A DNA stretch of 64,000 bases from Pestalotiopsis fici W106-1 (taxonomy: Eukaryota > Ascomycota > Sordariomycetes > Amphisphaeriales > Sporocadaceae). A program made the translations under genes and the position numbers. The notes beneath the pieces were generated by a model, which was given only the letters and a program-made list of their open reading frames with translations, ran no database searches and was not told where the DNA came from. The stretch spans positions 1,488,001-1,552,000 of the forward strand of contig NW_006917098.1 in the NCBI RefSeq assembly GCF_000516985.1, written 5' to 3'. Shown here in pieces: positions 47,478 to 58,949 of this stretch (positions within the stretch are counted from its first letter, which is position 1; every line of letters begins with the position of its first letter).

Positions 47478-48770
47478 ATGAGTTCAATTCCTTCGTCCTC
47501 GGAGTCTTCGCCGAAGCTTCGGTCTCACTCACCAGTCCATTTCCCCTCTACGCCTGCCACAGAGGTAGAGCTCGATCACTTTCATGGCGGCTTCGATGAT
47601 GTTGTGTTCCGAGCAAGAGCAAATCAGTATGTCCTGGTCACTGGTGGACTAGGTTTCATTGGCAGCCATACATCCGTAGAGATTCTCAAGGAGGGTTATA
47701 ATGTCATCATCATCGACGATCTCAGCAACAGCCGACAGGATGCCCTCCAGGGCATCAACACCATAGCACAACGCCACTTCAAACACTTGCCCAACCGCAA
47801 GTGTCCCAAGGTTGAACTTCACTCCATTAATTACCGCGATGACGCGGCCATGAGGGATATCCTCGACGCACACTCATACAAGAGCCCCTCTGGTGTGATC
47901 CAGCGGTCCAACATTGTTGGTGTCATTCACTTTGCAGCATACAAGGCTGTCGAGGAGAGCATTCGCTTCCCCCTCAAGTACTATCGCAACAACATCAATG
48001 GTCTCGTCGACTTCACAACCTTGCTGGAGGAGTACTCCATCAAGACATTCATCTTCTCTTCCTCGGCCGCCATCTACGGCTCCTTGGCCGAGGCTGGTGT
48101 ACCTCTACGTGAGGAGAACTGTGTTCAGCAGTGCGAGCAGGGCCGCGAGGAACCTGGCTATGAGAACCTACCACAGGCGGGCTGCATTGACATCACCAAC
48201 CCCTATGGTCGCTCCAAGTTCTTTGGCGAGGCCGTCCTGTCGGACCTTGTCCGGTCCGACCCTTCATGGAACATTGTCGTCCTGAGGTACTTCAACCCCG
48301 TCGGCTGCGATGCCTCGGGCCTGCTCGCCGAGGACCCTCGGGGCCCGCCCTCGAACCTCCTGCCCGTCGTGACCCAGGTCATGACTGGCAAGCGCGACGT
48401 CATCAAGATCTTTGGCGGCGACTGGAACACGGCCGACGGCACTGCCATTCGCGACTTTATCCACGTCTCGGACCTGGCCCGCGGCCACACCGCCGCCCTG
48501 TCCGCGTGCCGTCACGGTGCCATTCTGGACGGATACCGTACCTACAACCTCGGCGCCGGCCAGGGCAACACTGTCCTCGAGGTGGTCCACGCCATGGAGG
48601 CCGCCTCTGGCCGCTCCATTCCCTATGAGATTGTTGACCGACGCGCCGGCGACGTCGAGTACAGCGTCGCGGCCGTCAGCCGTGCCTACAAGGAGCTGGG
48701 CTGGGAGACCAAGGAAACCCTGGATACAGCCTGCCGCGATATTTGCAATCGTTTGAACATTGGTCCGTGA
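47478..48770 (+). CDS. uge3: UDP-glucose/galactose 4-epimerase, Uge3-like
   Basis: Intronless frame of 430 aa. The Rossmann motif GGLGFIGS lies at residues 56-63 after an N-terminal extension of about 48 residues, longer than in housekeeping Gal10-type epimerases. The SDR catalytic pair is Tyr243-x3-Lys247 in DITNPYGRSKFFGE, with FIFSSSAAIYG as the Ser strand. Sugar-binding blocks include RYFNPVGCDASGLLAEDPRG and DFIHVSDLARGH. Enzymes of this type interconvert UDP-Glc/UDP-Gal and, for Uge3, UDP-GlcNAc/UDP-GalNAc, supplying both building blocks for galactosaminogalactan. Its position beside Sph3- and Gt4C-like genes argues for Uge3, not the central Leloir enzyme. It acts in the cytosol. The TGA stop is at 48768-48770. 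Confidence 0.9.
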   Translation: MSSIPSSSESSPKLRSHSPVHFPSTPATEVELDHFHGGFDDVVFRARANQYVLVTGGLGFIGSHTSVEILKEGYNVIIIDDLSNSRQDALQGINTIAQRHFKHLPNRKCPKVELHSINYRDDAAMRDILDAHSYKSPSGVIQRSNIVGVIHFAAYKAVEESIRFPLKYYRNNINGLVDFTTLLEEYSIKTFIFSSSAAIYGSLAEAGVPLREENCVQQCEQGREEPGYENLPQAGCIDITNPYGRSKFFGEAVLSDLVRSDPSWNIVVLRYFNPVGCDASGLLAEDPRGPPSNLLPVVTQVMTGKRDVIKIFGGDWNTADGTAIRDFIHVSDLARGHTAALSACRHGAILDGYRTYNLGAGQGNTVLEVVHAMEAASGRSIPYEIVDRRAGDVEYSVAAVSRAYKELGWETKETLDTACRDICNRLNIGP

Positions 48771-51177
48771 GACACCAAAAAAGATACATGGGAATTAATA
48801 ATTTTTGGACCGAGGTCATTCACTATAGGGAAAACTTTAGACGTTAGGCGCACAAGGGGGGCAACATAGGTATGATCTGTTTTACTGTATCTGTCGACAA
48901 AAGGTGGCGTTGGGGAGTACGTCTGAGGTGTGCTCGACGACACAAATTGAATAAGCGAGCATATAATTTAGCATAAATCAAACCATTCCTTTCATTCGAG
49001 TCCACAAAATTTCTCTCTTGATTCCCCGGCATTTGCTCTACAACATGATTCCTGAGGTAACCAATACTCATCATGGTGGTTGTTCCAAGCACCGAGCTCA
49101 TGCGCTGCAAACTAGCCTCACGTAGTACAGACGCCATCCAATCACGCCTTCTTGAGAAGTATATACCAAAGTCGGCCAAAAGCCGCTCCTAGTGGCTACA
49201 CTACTCCAACATGAACTTGCAGCAGAGGTCATATGTCGATCAACTCGGAACGACATCATGATGGAATGTTGAATCTCTCTTAATCAGCGTCACGCGGCGG
49301 GTTGCTGGCGGGTGATGCAGGTAATAATATCGCGACAACTCACGGGGGCATCATCATATTACTCAACACTCGAGTTCGCCGAATTCTCTCTGAATAATGA
49401 TGGCTCAAAGTTTGCTATAAATAGTGACACACCCTCCTTTTGGCCGAGTGGGTGTGAGATCTACAATTGTGGTTGATCACGAACAAAAAGACGCAAGTCC
49501 GTCGTGGTTGATCTTCTCAAAGAAGCTCATGCCCTGTTTCGCTGATCATGAACAAGGGAAAATAAAAGCTCAAGACCGTCTCGGTGATGATGCAGGTAAA
49601 GCTCCGACCCCATGTGATAATCAAGCGCGTTACAGGCACATGTCAAATTGAGTACGGTCCAGGTCATGTTAGAAAAACAAATAGATCATGGATATGAAAT
49701 TGAATACAATCTGATATAATGTGGCGATATCTTCAAAAGCATGGAGTAAGTGACGAAGATATTACCTAGGTATAGTGCTGCTAAGACATGTGCAAGAAGC
49801 CAAAAAAAAAGGTATGAGCTCAGCCTAGTCTTGGCATCATTTCCACACATGTGCACTTCTTGGCGACCCTTCTGATTTTATTTTCACTTCCTATTTTCCC
49901 CTTTTTAGGGGTCCAGGATTTAAGCGTCATGTCTACTGTCTTGGTGGGCTGAGAGATGAGAGAGATTGAAACTATCACTGAAGCTATGCGAGTCGTTGGG
50001 CGGGTTGCGAGAAGCTACCGTTCCTTCTATGGCGCAATGTGGCGTCAGTTGTAATATCAGCTTGAGCGTTCCGAGCTGTGGTTGGTTTGAAGCACGGACC
50101 ATGTACGCCATAGTGTGAAAAAAAAATAGGGTGCTGACTATTTTTTTTTCTCCTTTGCCATCTGGCCTGGATTCAATGATCTGCTCGACCATCTTGCGTA
50201 GCTCCTGGCACTAGAAAGATGGACACTCGGATCTTACCGTTAAAGCTTGGGCACCGCAGACCTACCGCAAGAGGTAGCCCGTACGAGCAAGTTGATCCTG
50301 CGGTGCGGCTAAAGGGATTTTTCCTTTCCACCACGTTGGATTCGTCTCGTGGCAAATACTCTTATTCTTCTTTGCCCTTCCCACTCGGCCGTGAATTTTA
50401 TTCCCTGGGTTGTACCTGCTTGAATGGATTATAACCGTCAGTCTTCCCAGCCCCCTTGATATTTATGCCTCGAGCCGCTTCGAGACGTTACGCTATAGAA
50501 GAAACCTTCCTCGTTACACCATAGGACAGTGCGTAAAAGTGATACGCCCCAACTGATATCACATTTTTGATTTCCTCATCAACGGGACTAATGGGCATGT
50601 GAACTGAGCTACTGGGGCGACGAAATGTGAGCTGAACGTTGCCTCACCGCACTTGGTGCTAGTGTGTCCCCAGTCTCATTACGTACGCAGAGTGGATTGA
50701 TACAGAGTGGAGGGAATGGATACCTTTCTTCAGGTGGAAACAGCCTTATCAACGTCTTCCTATTATCCTATCTCCCCGCATCGGCTCTTACATAAGCCAC
50801 AGCAGTTCGGCTTCCAAAGATTAATTTCAAGAACCGCATAGTTGTGAGTCCTCGAAGAGGTAATATCAAAGCGTGAGGCTTTCTCCTGTCTTGAGTAGTG
50901 TCCCCGAAAAGGATATGAACAAAGGTCGGGTTGTGACCGTAGAGAAATTCAGGAAAGTGCGTGTAAAGATGAATAATGTTTTCATTGAAATCATCCGTAA
51001 ATCTTTTTTATGATAGGCAAGACAAATTAAGCAAGAAAACACTGTCTCTACCTACTACTATTTCCTGTGTTCAGATCCGCACATTCGGTTTTGGTTTTGG
51101 CTTTCAAAAGTAAAAGAAAAAGGTCTTATACAGCATTTTGCGGTGAATTTTTCTGATCCTTCAATTTAATCGTTCCG
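48771..51177. other. Gene-poor region
   Basis: 2.4 kb beyond the epimerase with no convincing gene. The longest frame (minus strand, 48844-49179, 111 codons) shows no family motif and overlaps the epimerase's probable 3' UTR. Several A/T homopolymers are present. Confidence 0.5.
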
Positions 51178-52866
51178 TCAAAGGGCACGCCTTCTCGTCC
51201 GTTGAGCGCGGTCAAGCTGCAATCTAGCCCAGTGTGACAGCTGCTGATCCGTTGCCGAGTTCGTGGCGACATGGAATACCGATTGCACGTGGATTTGGAG
51301 ACTCGCCGAGGCGTCCGGATGCTTTCGTTTAAAGACTTGGTCAACAAAGCGAGGGATAAAGGGAGCACAGGCTACAATGAAACCTGCCATCAACTCACCA
51401 CAACTAGATGGGAAGTCAATGTTTCAGTCTGATGATATAATTTGAAAGCATGACGAGACTCACTTCCAGTTGCCCATTGGCATGGTGGCCCAAGTGGCAT
51501 CTATAATGTGTACCAGCTTGATTCCATAGTAGAACCGAAAGGTGGCTGCAATCATGGCGCTATTGACATGTGAGTATCTTGAAAATAGTAGCGCTCTTGG
51601 ATAACATACAAGATGCCAATGGCAAAGACCCAGCCAGCGAGGAGCTTTTTCTTGAGGGGAAGATGTAGGTTCCCCATACCAAACATGGGAATGATCAGAA
51701 TAGACAGGTCAGAGGCCATGTTCAGGTCTGCAGCGACAGACTAACACTATACATGGTAAATTGCGTCAGCAAATGCCTCTTTGAGTGTATAAATGAGTTT
51801 GGATCATCTCCCTTCGACTCGTTAGATTATTCTGTCTTGTAGCAACATTCTGTTCTTTTGAGACCCCGAGAGCACGTGAAGTAACACTGGGAGTTTCTTG
51901 CGATCAAGTGCGAGATGCAGCGACTGTCCCCTTTGTGGAGATGTATCCTCTTCCGTAGGTCGCAGGCAAAGACAAACGTCAGGCCCACGGCGGCGTAGAG
52001 AAAGTTGGCCCATATCAACATGATGATGATCAGATGGAATTTGCTCTTGCGGTCATGTGCAAAAAATACCCTCTTGAGTTGATGAAGCACAACGTACTTT
52101 ATCGAAAACATTGTAATGCAATAAAATATCAAGACCAAGTTCTCATACTGTTCATAACATTAGCATCAATATACTGGCATGTTCCCTCTAAAGAGCAACT
52201 CACCTTGGCTGCCCGTGGATACATGGCTATCGACACGTTCCACTGTTGAGACATTTATTAGTGTGTGGTGTTCAGGAGGAACATTTGTCACCAATAGTGG
52301 CATTGATGGTGAGTGCAGACTCATCGCTACATCAAACCCGAACACCACATCTGGTAAATAATTCTTCAACATCCACGTCATTCGTCTATTCTCTGTGTAG
52401 TCTCTTTCTCTTGACGTGACGTAGACATGTTTTGAAGTCGTGATGGGGCTGAAAAGGCTGACCTGATCCGTCCCATCTCCATACGCGGTCGCGAGCATCG
52501 ACATGGAATTATGTACGGCAAAGGCCGCCTGCTTCACGTCACTTCACCGCACAGGTGTTTGGCATCTTAGTTTTTACGAAAACTCAACGTACGGCAACAA
52601 ATAGCAGAATCCCTATACTGTGAGTCAACTGGCAATTATTTTTCAATCAAAGACAGCCTTTTGTCCATATAGTACATACAATCTTCAACATGTAACTGCT
52701 TCATCAGTATGCGCACATAAGTTCGCATAAAGACGAAAATAAATGCAACGCCAAGGGAAACTCCACCAACTACGAATCGAAGATGTCTGAGTGAAAAGGG
52801 GTCAACCAAGTTGTAGCTTTCACCCTCGGGCGCCTTCATGGCTGGAGTAGTCTGATCTGAACTCAT
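51178..52866 (-). CDS. PTH11-type/rhodopsin-fold seven-helix integral membrane protein
   Basis: The ATG at 52866 starts MSSDQTTPAMKAPEGES. Exons then encode helices LRFVVGGVSLGVAFIFVFM, (after an intron) WILLFVA, AKMVLIFYCITMFSIKYVVL, HLIIIMLIWANFLYAAVGLTF, SDLSILIIPMFGMGNLHLPL with KKKLLAGWVFAIGIL, and MMAGFIVACAPFIPRFV, ending in a Ser/Arg-rich tail. The helix-loop order, the VEDC/W segment and the LPLKKKL loop are typical of the fungal rhodopsin-domain family that includes PTH11 receptors. The gene has at least seven introns. The C-terminus depends on the last splice choice: the stop used here is at 51178, an alternative ending is at 51126. Signal sensing at the plasma membrane is possible; no ligand is known. 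Confidence 0.7.
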
Positions 52867-53395
52867 TTTGGTGTAGTAAAGACAAATTGCACGACCAAGA
52901 ATCTGGAATCTGGACAGGACAATGATAATGACTAGTGATAAGAAAGTCTTAAGACGAAACCAGTTAGAAATCAGACTCGAGGTAGTGCAGTTTGCCGTCG
53001 CAACCAGTGAGCGTAATCACGTAGCCGGAGTAGGTGAATACGTGAAGGCAAGTTTCGAGGACCGATCTGTCGTTCTTCCGTCCGGTATCAGATATCTCAA
53101 CCAGAGCAAGAGCTTTTCAATCACAACGTAGTCACTTAGTGCCTAGCATAGTGCCAACCTTGGCAAGCATATTCGCAGTCATAGCACTGCCAATAAGGAC
53201 TTCCCTCCTACATCAATCAAGCTATACTACACCATACAGAATCGTTTACTACGTCGATTCTTGTGGCAAGTATGGCAACCATACTGCTTCTTCTTATAGT
53301 CCCATCGTAACCTCCCGTACTATGATAGGAGTTTATTAAAACTACATTCGTCTACCAGAGCTATCCACCACTGGTAACCGGCCTTGATTCTTAAA
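52867..53395. other. Spacer between the receptor and the NRPS-like gene
   Basis: 529 nt between two minus-strand genes: the receptor promoter and the 3' end of the reductase gene. No gene seen. Confidence 0.5.
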
Positions 53396-56300
53396 TTATA
53401 GATTCCAGCCTTTTAACCAGGAGGTCAACACTTCCTTGTCGATAGCAGGGATCTCGACCTTGGAAATCTCCCTGGCGCGACTCGTTGCTATGTTGATGGT
53501 GTCGGTACCGTCACCTAGTGTCCTATACCAGTCGAGCATCTTGAGCGCAGGCAATCTACTCGCATCTTCAGAGCTCGGAGAGTCGATGCTCTCAAGCTGG
53601 CTAACCCAATCTCTCAGAGGGACAATCTGAGTGATTCCAAACGTCTCTCGCACGATATCTACAAGCAGGCTCCAAGGCTGGGGTTTATCAGAGCAGACAT
53701 TGAACACTTGGACGTCGGCTTGGCCATCCGCAATCATGAATCCTCGCAGCATGGCAGCAACAGTATCTACGGGAATCCAGTCAATCGGAACTACCGTGCC
53801 CGGGAAGCTGCCCAGATTCTTGGCAGAGCGTACGATGGCAGATATCCACTGCTGATCAGCCCAAACACCCGTGGAGGCTTTGCTCGGGCCACCGACCTGC
53901 CCAACACGAACGATGGAGACTGGTACTCCAGTTTGCCGGTTGGCCGTGATAAGTATGCGCTCGGCTGCCAATTTGGATTGAGCGTAGCCCGTGTTCAAAG
54001 CAGCCCGGGCGTCTTCAACAGGCGCTTCGGGAATGAAGGTCTCGTTGGCGAGATTCTCGACGGATGATAACGAGCTGATGAAGATGATTCTGAGCTTGCC
54101 TTTGCTCGAAATGGACAAGTCGACGAGGTCTCGGGCTGCCCGCAAAAAGGGCTCGAATGATCGAATCGCAATGCCAAAATCAAGCCTCCAAGAGTTATAG
54201 ACGATCGCATCTACTTCATTCGCAACGAGGTCATATTGGTCTTGACTGAGCCCGAGGAGTGGCTTGCCGAGTTCAACCTTCAGGTAGGTGAGCTTGTTCA
54301 AAAACGGCTCCAAGGCGCCGTCGAGAGCAACCAGGGCGGCGTTCTGTTTCTCCTTTGCATTGACACTGCGATTCAAACAGTAGACCTTGGCAATATCAAC
54401 GTCTTTCAGCAGAGCCGCAACTGTGTAAGACCCCAAATAGCCGGTTGAACCAATGATAGCGACTGTCGAGATCTTTCCAGAATTGGATTGTTTCGCCAGC
54501 CTGCTCGGCAGTCCACTCGTGTGTCGTGCCACTGCATTGTCAATATCGAGTATCTTTTGGGCTTGTGCATCTTCCAAAGGCAAAACATTGTCATTGAGGA
54601 ACGCCACGAGCACTTTGGACAGATCAGTCAGCGATGCGTTGCGGAATATGACACGCGGTGATAACCATGCAAACGACGTTGAGGTTTGTGCTTGTAAGTT
54701 GCGCTTGAGGCTCGCGGTAATTTCCAGAGTCTGCACCGAGTCGAGGCCATACGCAAAGAAATCCTCATCTTCCCCAATAGTTGATGCCGGCGGGAAGGAT
54801 GGAGCAAGGATCAATCGAAGGAAATTCAGTAGCTTGGCTGGCTCGTAGACCGTCTTGACCGTCGACTCTAGGCTGACATTGACCATCTGTGGCTGTGGGG
54901 GCGTAGCCGAGTATGCAGCCTCGATTTCGCTCTCATAGGAGCGCTCCGTGACTTTGCGCACGATAGTGTTCTTTGCAGTTCTTGCGAAAGGCTTTTCGGA
55001 TGTGGCGCAGATAACCTTCCCTGGAGCGACACGACCCGGTCCGGGGATTCGCGCGTTGGCTTCCTCGATCCGGGGTCGGAGTGTTTGTAAGAAGCTCTCT
55101 GTCGCACTTTTTTCCAAGGATTCCTTTGGTTCCACAAGAAGAGCGGTCTGATTCCTCTCGTTGCCCACAAGCAATGCGCCCAGGACCGAGGGATGGCCTT
55201 GAATATATTGCTCCAGAGGTATAGGGTTGACCTTTTCGCCGTTGGCCAAGACGATAATGTCGTCCCTGCGTCCAAAGTACTTGTACAAATTTGGTTTTGT
55301 GGGGTGCTTGACAAAAAGATCCTTGGTATGGTAGGGACTGACGCCTGGCAAATTATGGTACAGAGGGCACATGTCCTTGTTGGTCTCATCTGCCAGGATG
55401 ACTAGCTCATATGTGCCCTCGTGAGAATCATACAACTGCATCTCATGTTTCATTGCGAGTTCATGATACATCCAGTCCTCACGAGGCTTGTGGAGCTCGG
55501 GCAGAGGGAAAGTCTCCGTTGAGCCAATCCAGTTGAAAAGCTCGACGGCAGTGCTGGCTTTGTCTCCAACAGCTTCTGCAGCAGGCGCACCAGCAACGGC
55601 GGCAAACTTGAGACTTCTCAAGAAGTCCATGCCATCAGGATCACTAGTAAGTTGAATTGTGTTAGCTTCTCAACCTTGTCTCAGTTATGTAGAAATTTCA
55701 ACCAAATTCTTGAGCGACAGCTCAGAGGGAGGGCAAAGATTTCCCGAGACAACAATATGGGATCAGGAAAGAAAATAGACTACTAGAAATTCTGCAAGAA
55801 TTAACCAAGAGAAAATATAAACTTTAGTACTTACTGGAGAATTGCTTGCAGCAAGGCGGGAACAACCATGACACCTTTGAGCTCTTGCTGCCGGGCCATC
55901 TCCTTGAGCATGGCAACATCGGGAGCAATGTGTGGTGGGCCCAGTACGAATGTGACATTTCTGAAGATGCCGAGACCTATCAATGATGAGTACAGTCGAG
56001 CCAATAGTCGCCAAAGCATAAAAGCTTACTCGTAAAGAACCAGAACCCTCCCAGCTGCAAGCTTATCAGTCACAAGAACCAAGACGAAGTGAACAGGAAT
56101 GAACTCACGTGGAAGAAGGGCAAGATCAAGAACATGCGCGTTTCCTCTTCAAAGGCGAAAAATGTGGTATCCCTCTTCTTTCGCCCAGGCGGAGCTGGAA
56201 CATTGTGCTCGTAATCTACTGCAGCAAAGCTTCCATGGGTCATGGTAATTGGCTTGGGCATACCTGCTCCATACTTAGTCCGGGGCTCATCTACGCCTGA

Positions 56301-56935
56301 AATCCGTCATGGAACTATCAACCACTCACCAGTTGAACCAGACGAATGCAAAACGGCGATCGGGTCATTTCTAGCATCGTCAAAACTCTTGGAGAATAGA
56401 TAGCGCGGTGGATCACTATCTAGCATCTCTTGAAGAGAGGGCAGTGTCTCGGTGCGAATCGAAGGAGCCAAATCTTGCAGTGGTTTGATCAAGGGAGCGA
56501 GTTCTTGAGCAAACAGGACCTTTGTGCTGCCAGTCTGTTCCATCAACGATTGATTGACCACTGCAGAGTTGCGAGGAGAAGGAATGAGCATCTGAAATGT
56601 ATTAGTGAGTCTGCATAGAAAAGTTTGCAGTATTCACTTGCCTTGTACCCTGCTTTCACGGCCGCCAAGAAAGTGACGGGACCGCGAAGCTCCGAGAGTC
56701 CTATATAAGTGATTGTCTCAAAGCTATCGCTCTTGCCAAACTTATTCTCGATCCATGCGGCCATGTAATCGATACAACGACCAAAGTCTGCCATTGTAAA
56801 GTCCAAGAAGCCATCCCTGACGTCTGCTGTCTTTGGGTACGAAGTGTAAACTCTGGTCGGGTTTGAGTCACGAAGCTCGTCCACAACGTGGGGGAGGAGC
56901 CTCCGCCCGTAAGAGTTGGTGCCATTCGTCGTCAT
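53396..56935 (-). CDS. NRPS-like adenylate-forming reductase (A-T-R)
   Basis: From the ATG at 56935 (MTTNGTNSYGRRLL) several exons encode an AMP-binding domain whose A3 core is VLHSSGSTG, continuing PKPITMTHGSF in the next exon. The large last exon (stop at 53396) holds the end of the A domain (YFGRRDDIIVLANGEKVNP), a carrier domain with the phosphopantetheine serine in FAYGLDSVQTLE, and a C-terminal thioester-reductase domain with the NADPH motif IIGSTGYLGSYTVAALL and the SDR catalytic pair in GYAQSKLAAE. This layout activates a carboxylic acid, holds it as a thioester and releases an aldehyde or alcohol, like fungal aryl-acid and L-aminoadipate-type reductases. There is no condensation domain. 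The acid substrate cannot be read. At least five introns lie in the 5' part. No lesion found in the last exon. Confidence 0.88.
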
Positions 56936-57238
56936 TCTGATTTGATAGATGCCACAAAGTAGGTGGTTGGACAATGAATGGTCGAGAAAGGGCAACTACA
57001 TATATATGAACGAGATCTCAAGTGAAACTTGAAGGGGCATTGCATGTAATAATATGGTCAGGGCAGGCCAGCTTGCCCTAACAACAAAATACCCCAGAGC
57101 AGTACGTATGTGTTTTCGTGTCAGATGCATCGCCGTTTTTGTGACAATGCCGGCCGGCGGTGGAGCCTGAGCAGATCACGTATGCCAGTGCCGTCTGCCC
57201 CTCAACCTGACCTGCACTGCCTGATACTGTAGATCTGA

Positions 57239-57278
57239 CCAACAGAGCCAACAGAGCCAACAGAGCCAACAGAGCCAA
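57239..57278. repeat. Tandem 9-bp CCAACAGAG repeat, 4.4 copies
   Basis: Perfect direct repeats of ccaacagag in the promoter side of the reductase gene. Confidence 0.95.
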
Positions 57279-57542
57279 TAATAGCGGGTGAGCGGGGTGG
57301 CCGTTGACAGGGTATAGTGGAGCGAGGGGTGAATATGGGGCACTACTGCCACTGAGCCGTAGAAATACAGGACGCTAGACCATATTCATTCGAGGGATAT
57401 GATGACTGACCCAAGTTGATCCTGGCGAACGCTGATGATTTGTGGCGACAAGCGTTATGTTCATGATTAGCAGTGTCATGTTAGCTACGGAGTATTTCCT
57501 AACATACACTAGATACTAACCTACATGTGTAACCTAGTTGAT

Positions 57543-57572
57543 AGGGCTACAGGGCTACAGGGCTACAGGGCT
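57543..57572. repeat. Tandem 8-bp AGGGCTAC repeat, 3.75 copies
   Basis: Perfect direct repeats of agggctac, 270 bp from the 9-bp repeat. Confidence 0.95.
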
Positions 57573-58059
57573 TGTTTCTTTTAGTGGCAGTGCCTGGCCC
57601 GCACTTGAGTAGGTAGAAACACACGATGTACACTGGTTGAATTGCTCAGGGCTCTTTCCTCTCGCTTACTCCCACTATACGATAAGCAAGTTCACCATAT
57701 CTTCTAGTGCTGCTGACTGCATCTGCCATCGTCACATGGGGTCATTTCGTCCGGATCATTAGAGTTTATTGACTTTTATTTGACATGAAATCAGCTCCCG
57801 AATTTCAATGGCCAAGTTGACAAGGCGAGTGGCCCTGCCAAGACTACATACACCCTTGCAGGTTGGGTGTGACCAGGTCTTGACCACTGATCCAAACACA
57901 CCTATATGCTTACCTACTCATTTTCTGTGTATCATGGTAAATCTGAGACTTTTTATTGAGATATCTGTCTTTCCTGCAGCAAGCCACTTCCAAAGTCTTA
58001 CGACTACCATGAAGTTGGATTATAGTGTAATCTCGAGGTGAAACTCCTGCTTGCGCCTG

Positions 58060-58210
58060 CTCACCAAGATATATACCAGTCTTGTTTTGCCTTTGGGCGA
58101 CGAGAGGAATCAGACAGTTCTCCTTGTGGAACCAAAAGGAACCTTGGACAAAGGTGCAACAGGGAGTTCTTACACACACTCTGGCCATTATTTACGGGGC
58201 GGCGCAATGG
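58060..58210 (+). pseudogene. Relic of an adenylation domain of the NRPS-like reductase
   Basis: The plus-strand reading LPLGDERNQTVLLVEPKG followed by TLDKGATGS closely matches LLVGNERNQTALLVEPKESL of the reductase at about 55090-55180 (minus strand). The similarity is also clear at DNA level, with a shared run around gaggaatcagac and ttgtggaaccaaa, over roughly 100 bp. No other part of an A, T or R domain is seen nearby. It is therefore a short inverted copy, not a gene. Confidence 0.75.
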
Positions 58211-58949
58211 GCAAACATGATGACTTGATCCGAATGCGACAGATCAAGTCTAGTCCCGAGTCTGTATAGTGGGATTCGGATACCTTGCTGAAGGACTTGT
58301 ACCACGGGTGAAATGTGTCTACCGAAAGCACCAAATGGGCTGTCGGGGCTTGATTTTCTGCCCCAAGTGCCGGGAGACGGTGCTAAGCATTGCGCCGAGG
58401 GAACGCCACTGCACCTGATGATTGGGGGCCTCGGAGCAGTTTACGTGCGCCACATTTACTTGCGCTTTGTGCTAAGCCCAAAATAGTATTTGTAGGTCTT
58501 GGCACTCGACTTGGAGCATCCCCATGTAAGATGGACATTCGTCACGCCTCGAGTTATCACTGACGATCAAGTCACTAGGTCAAGCAAATGGATCTGAAAT
58601 CATTCAATAAGATCATTCGTAAGAGGTGCAGCCTAAGTGTCAGACGGGATTCATTGAGCCGTCTAGGACAAGGTCGAGTCGTGCTATTGTGACTGTGTTG
58701 TTAGATCGCGTTGCTTTGAGGGAGCCTTGATATCTCGAGTCTCGACTATAAGACTGCTTACCTCGCACCCGTTACGAGTTGTCAAGTCATGAATTATAAT
58801 GCTCAACAATTGTTCACTCGGCGCATTAATATTGAGAACTTTTCGTCTATTATCATTCAAGCAGCTGCGTTTCCGCACTCTTTACCTATAATAACGATAC
58901 TTTGTTCAGTCGCGCAGACAGGCAATCCAAGTATCCAGCTCAAATAAAC

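Larger units (their letters stand above)
56936..58949. other. Intergenic region with minisatellites and a gene relic
   Basis: 2 kb between the reductase promoter and the dienelactone hydrolase gene. It holds two short tandem repeats and a 150-bp relic of an adenylation domain (listed separately); otherwise no gene is seen. Confidence 0.6.

Noticed and set aside
48844..49179. 111-codon minus-strand open frame after the epimerase gene
   Set aside because: No family motif, no splice support, overlaps the likely 3' UTR, and composition is like the surrounding non-coding DNA.
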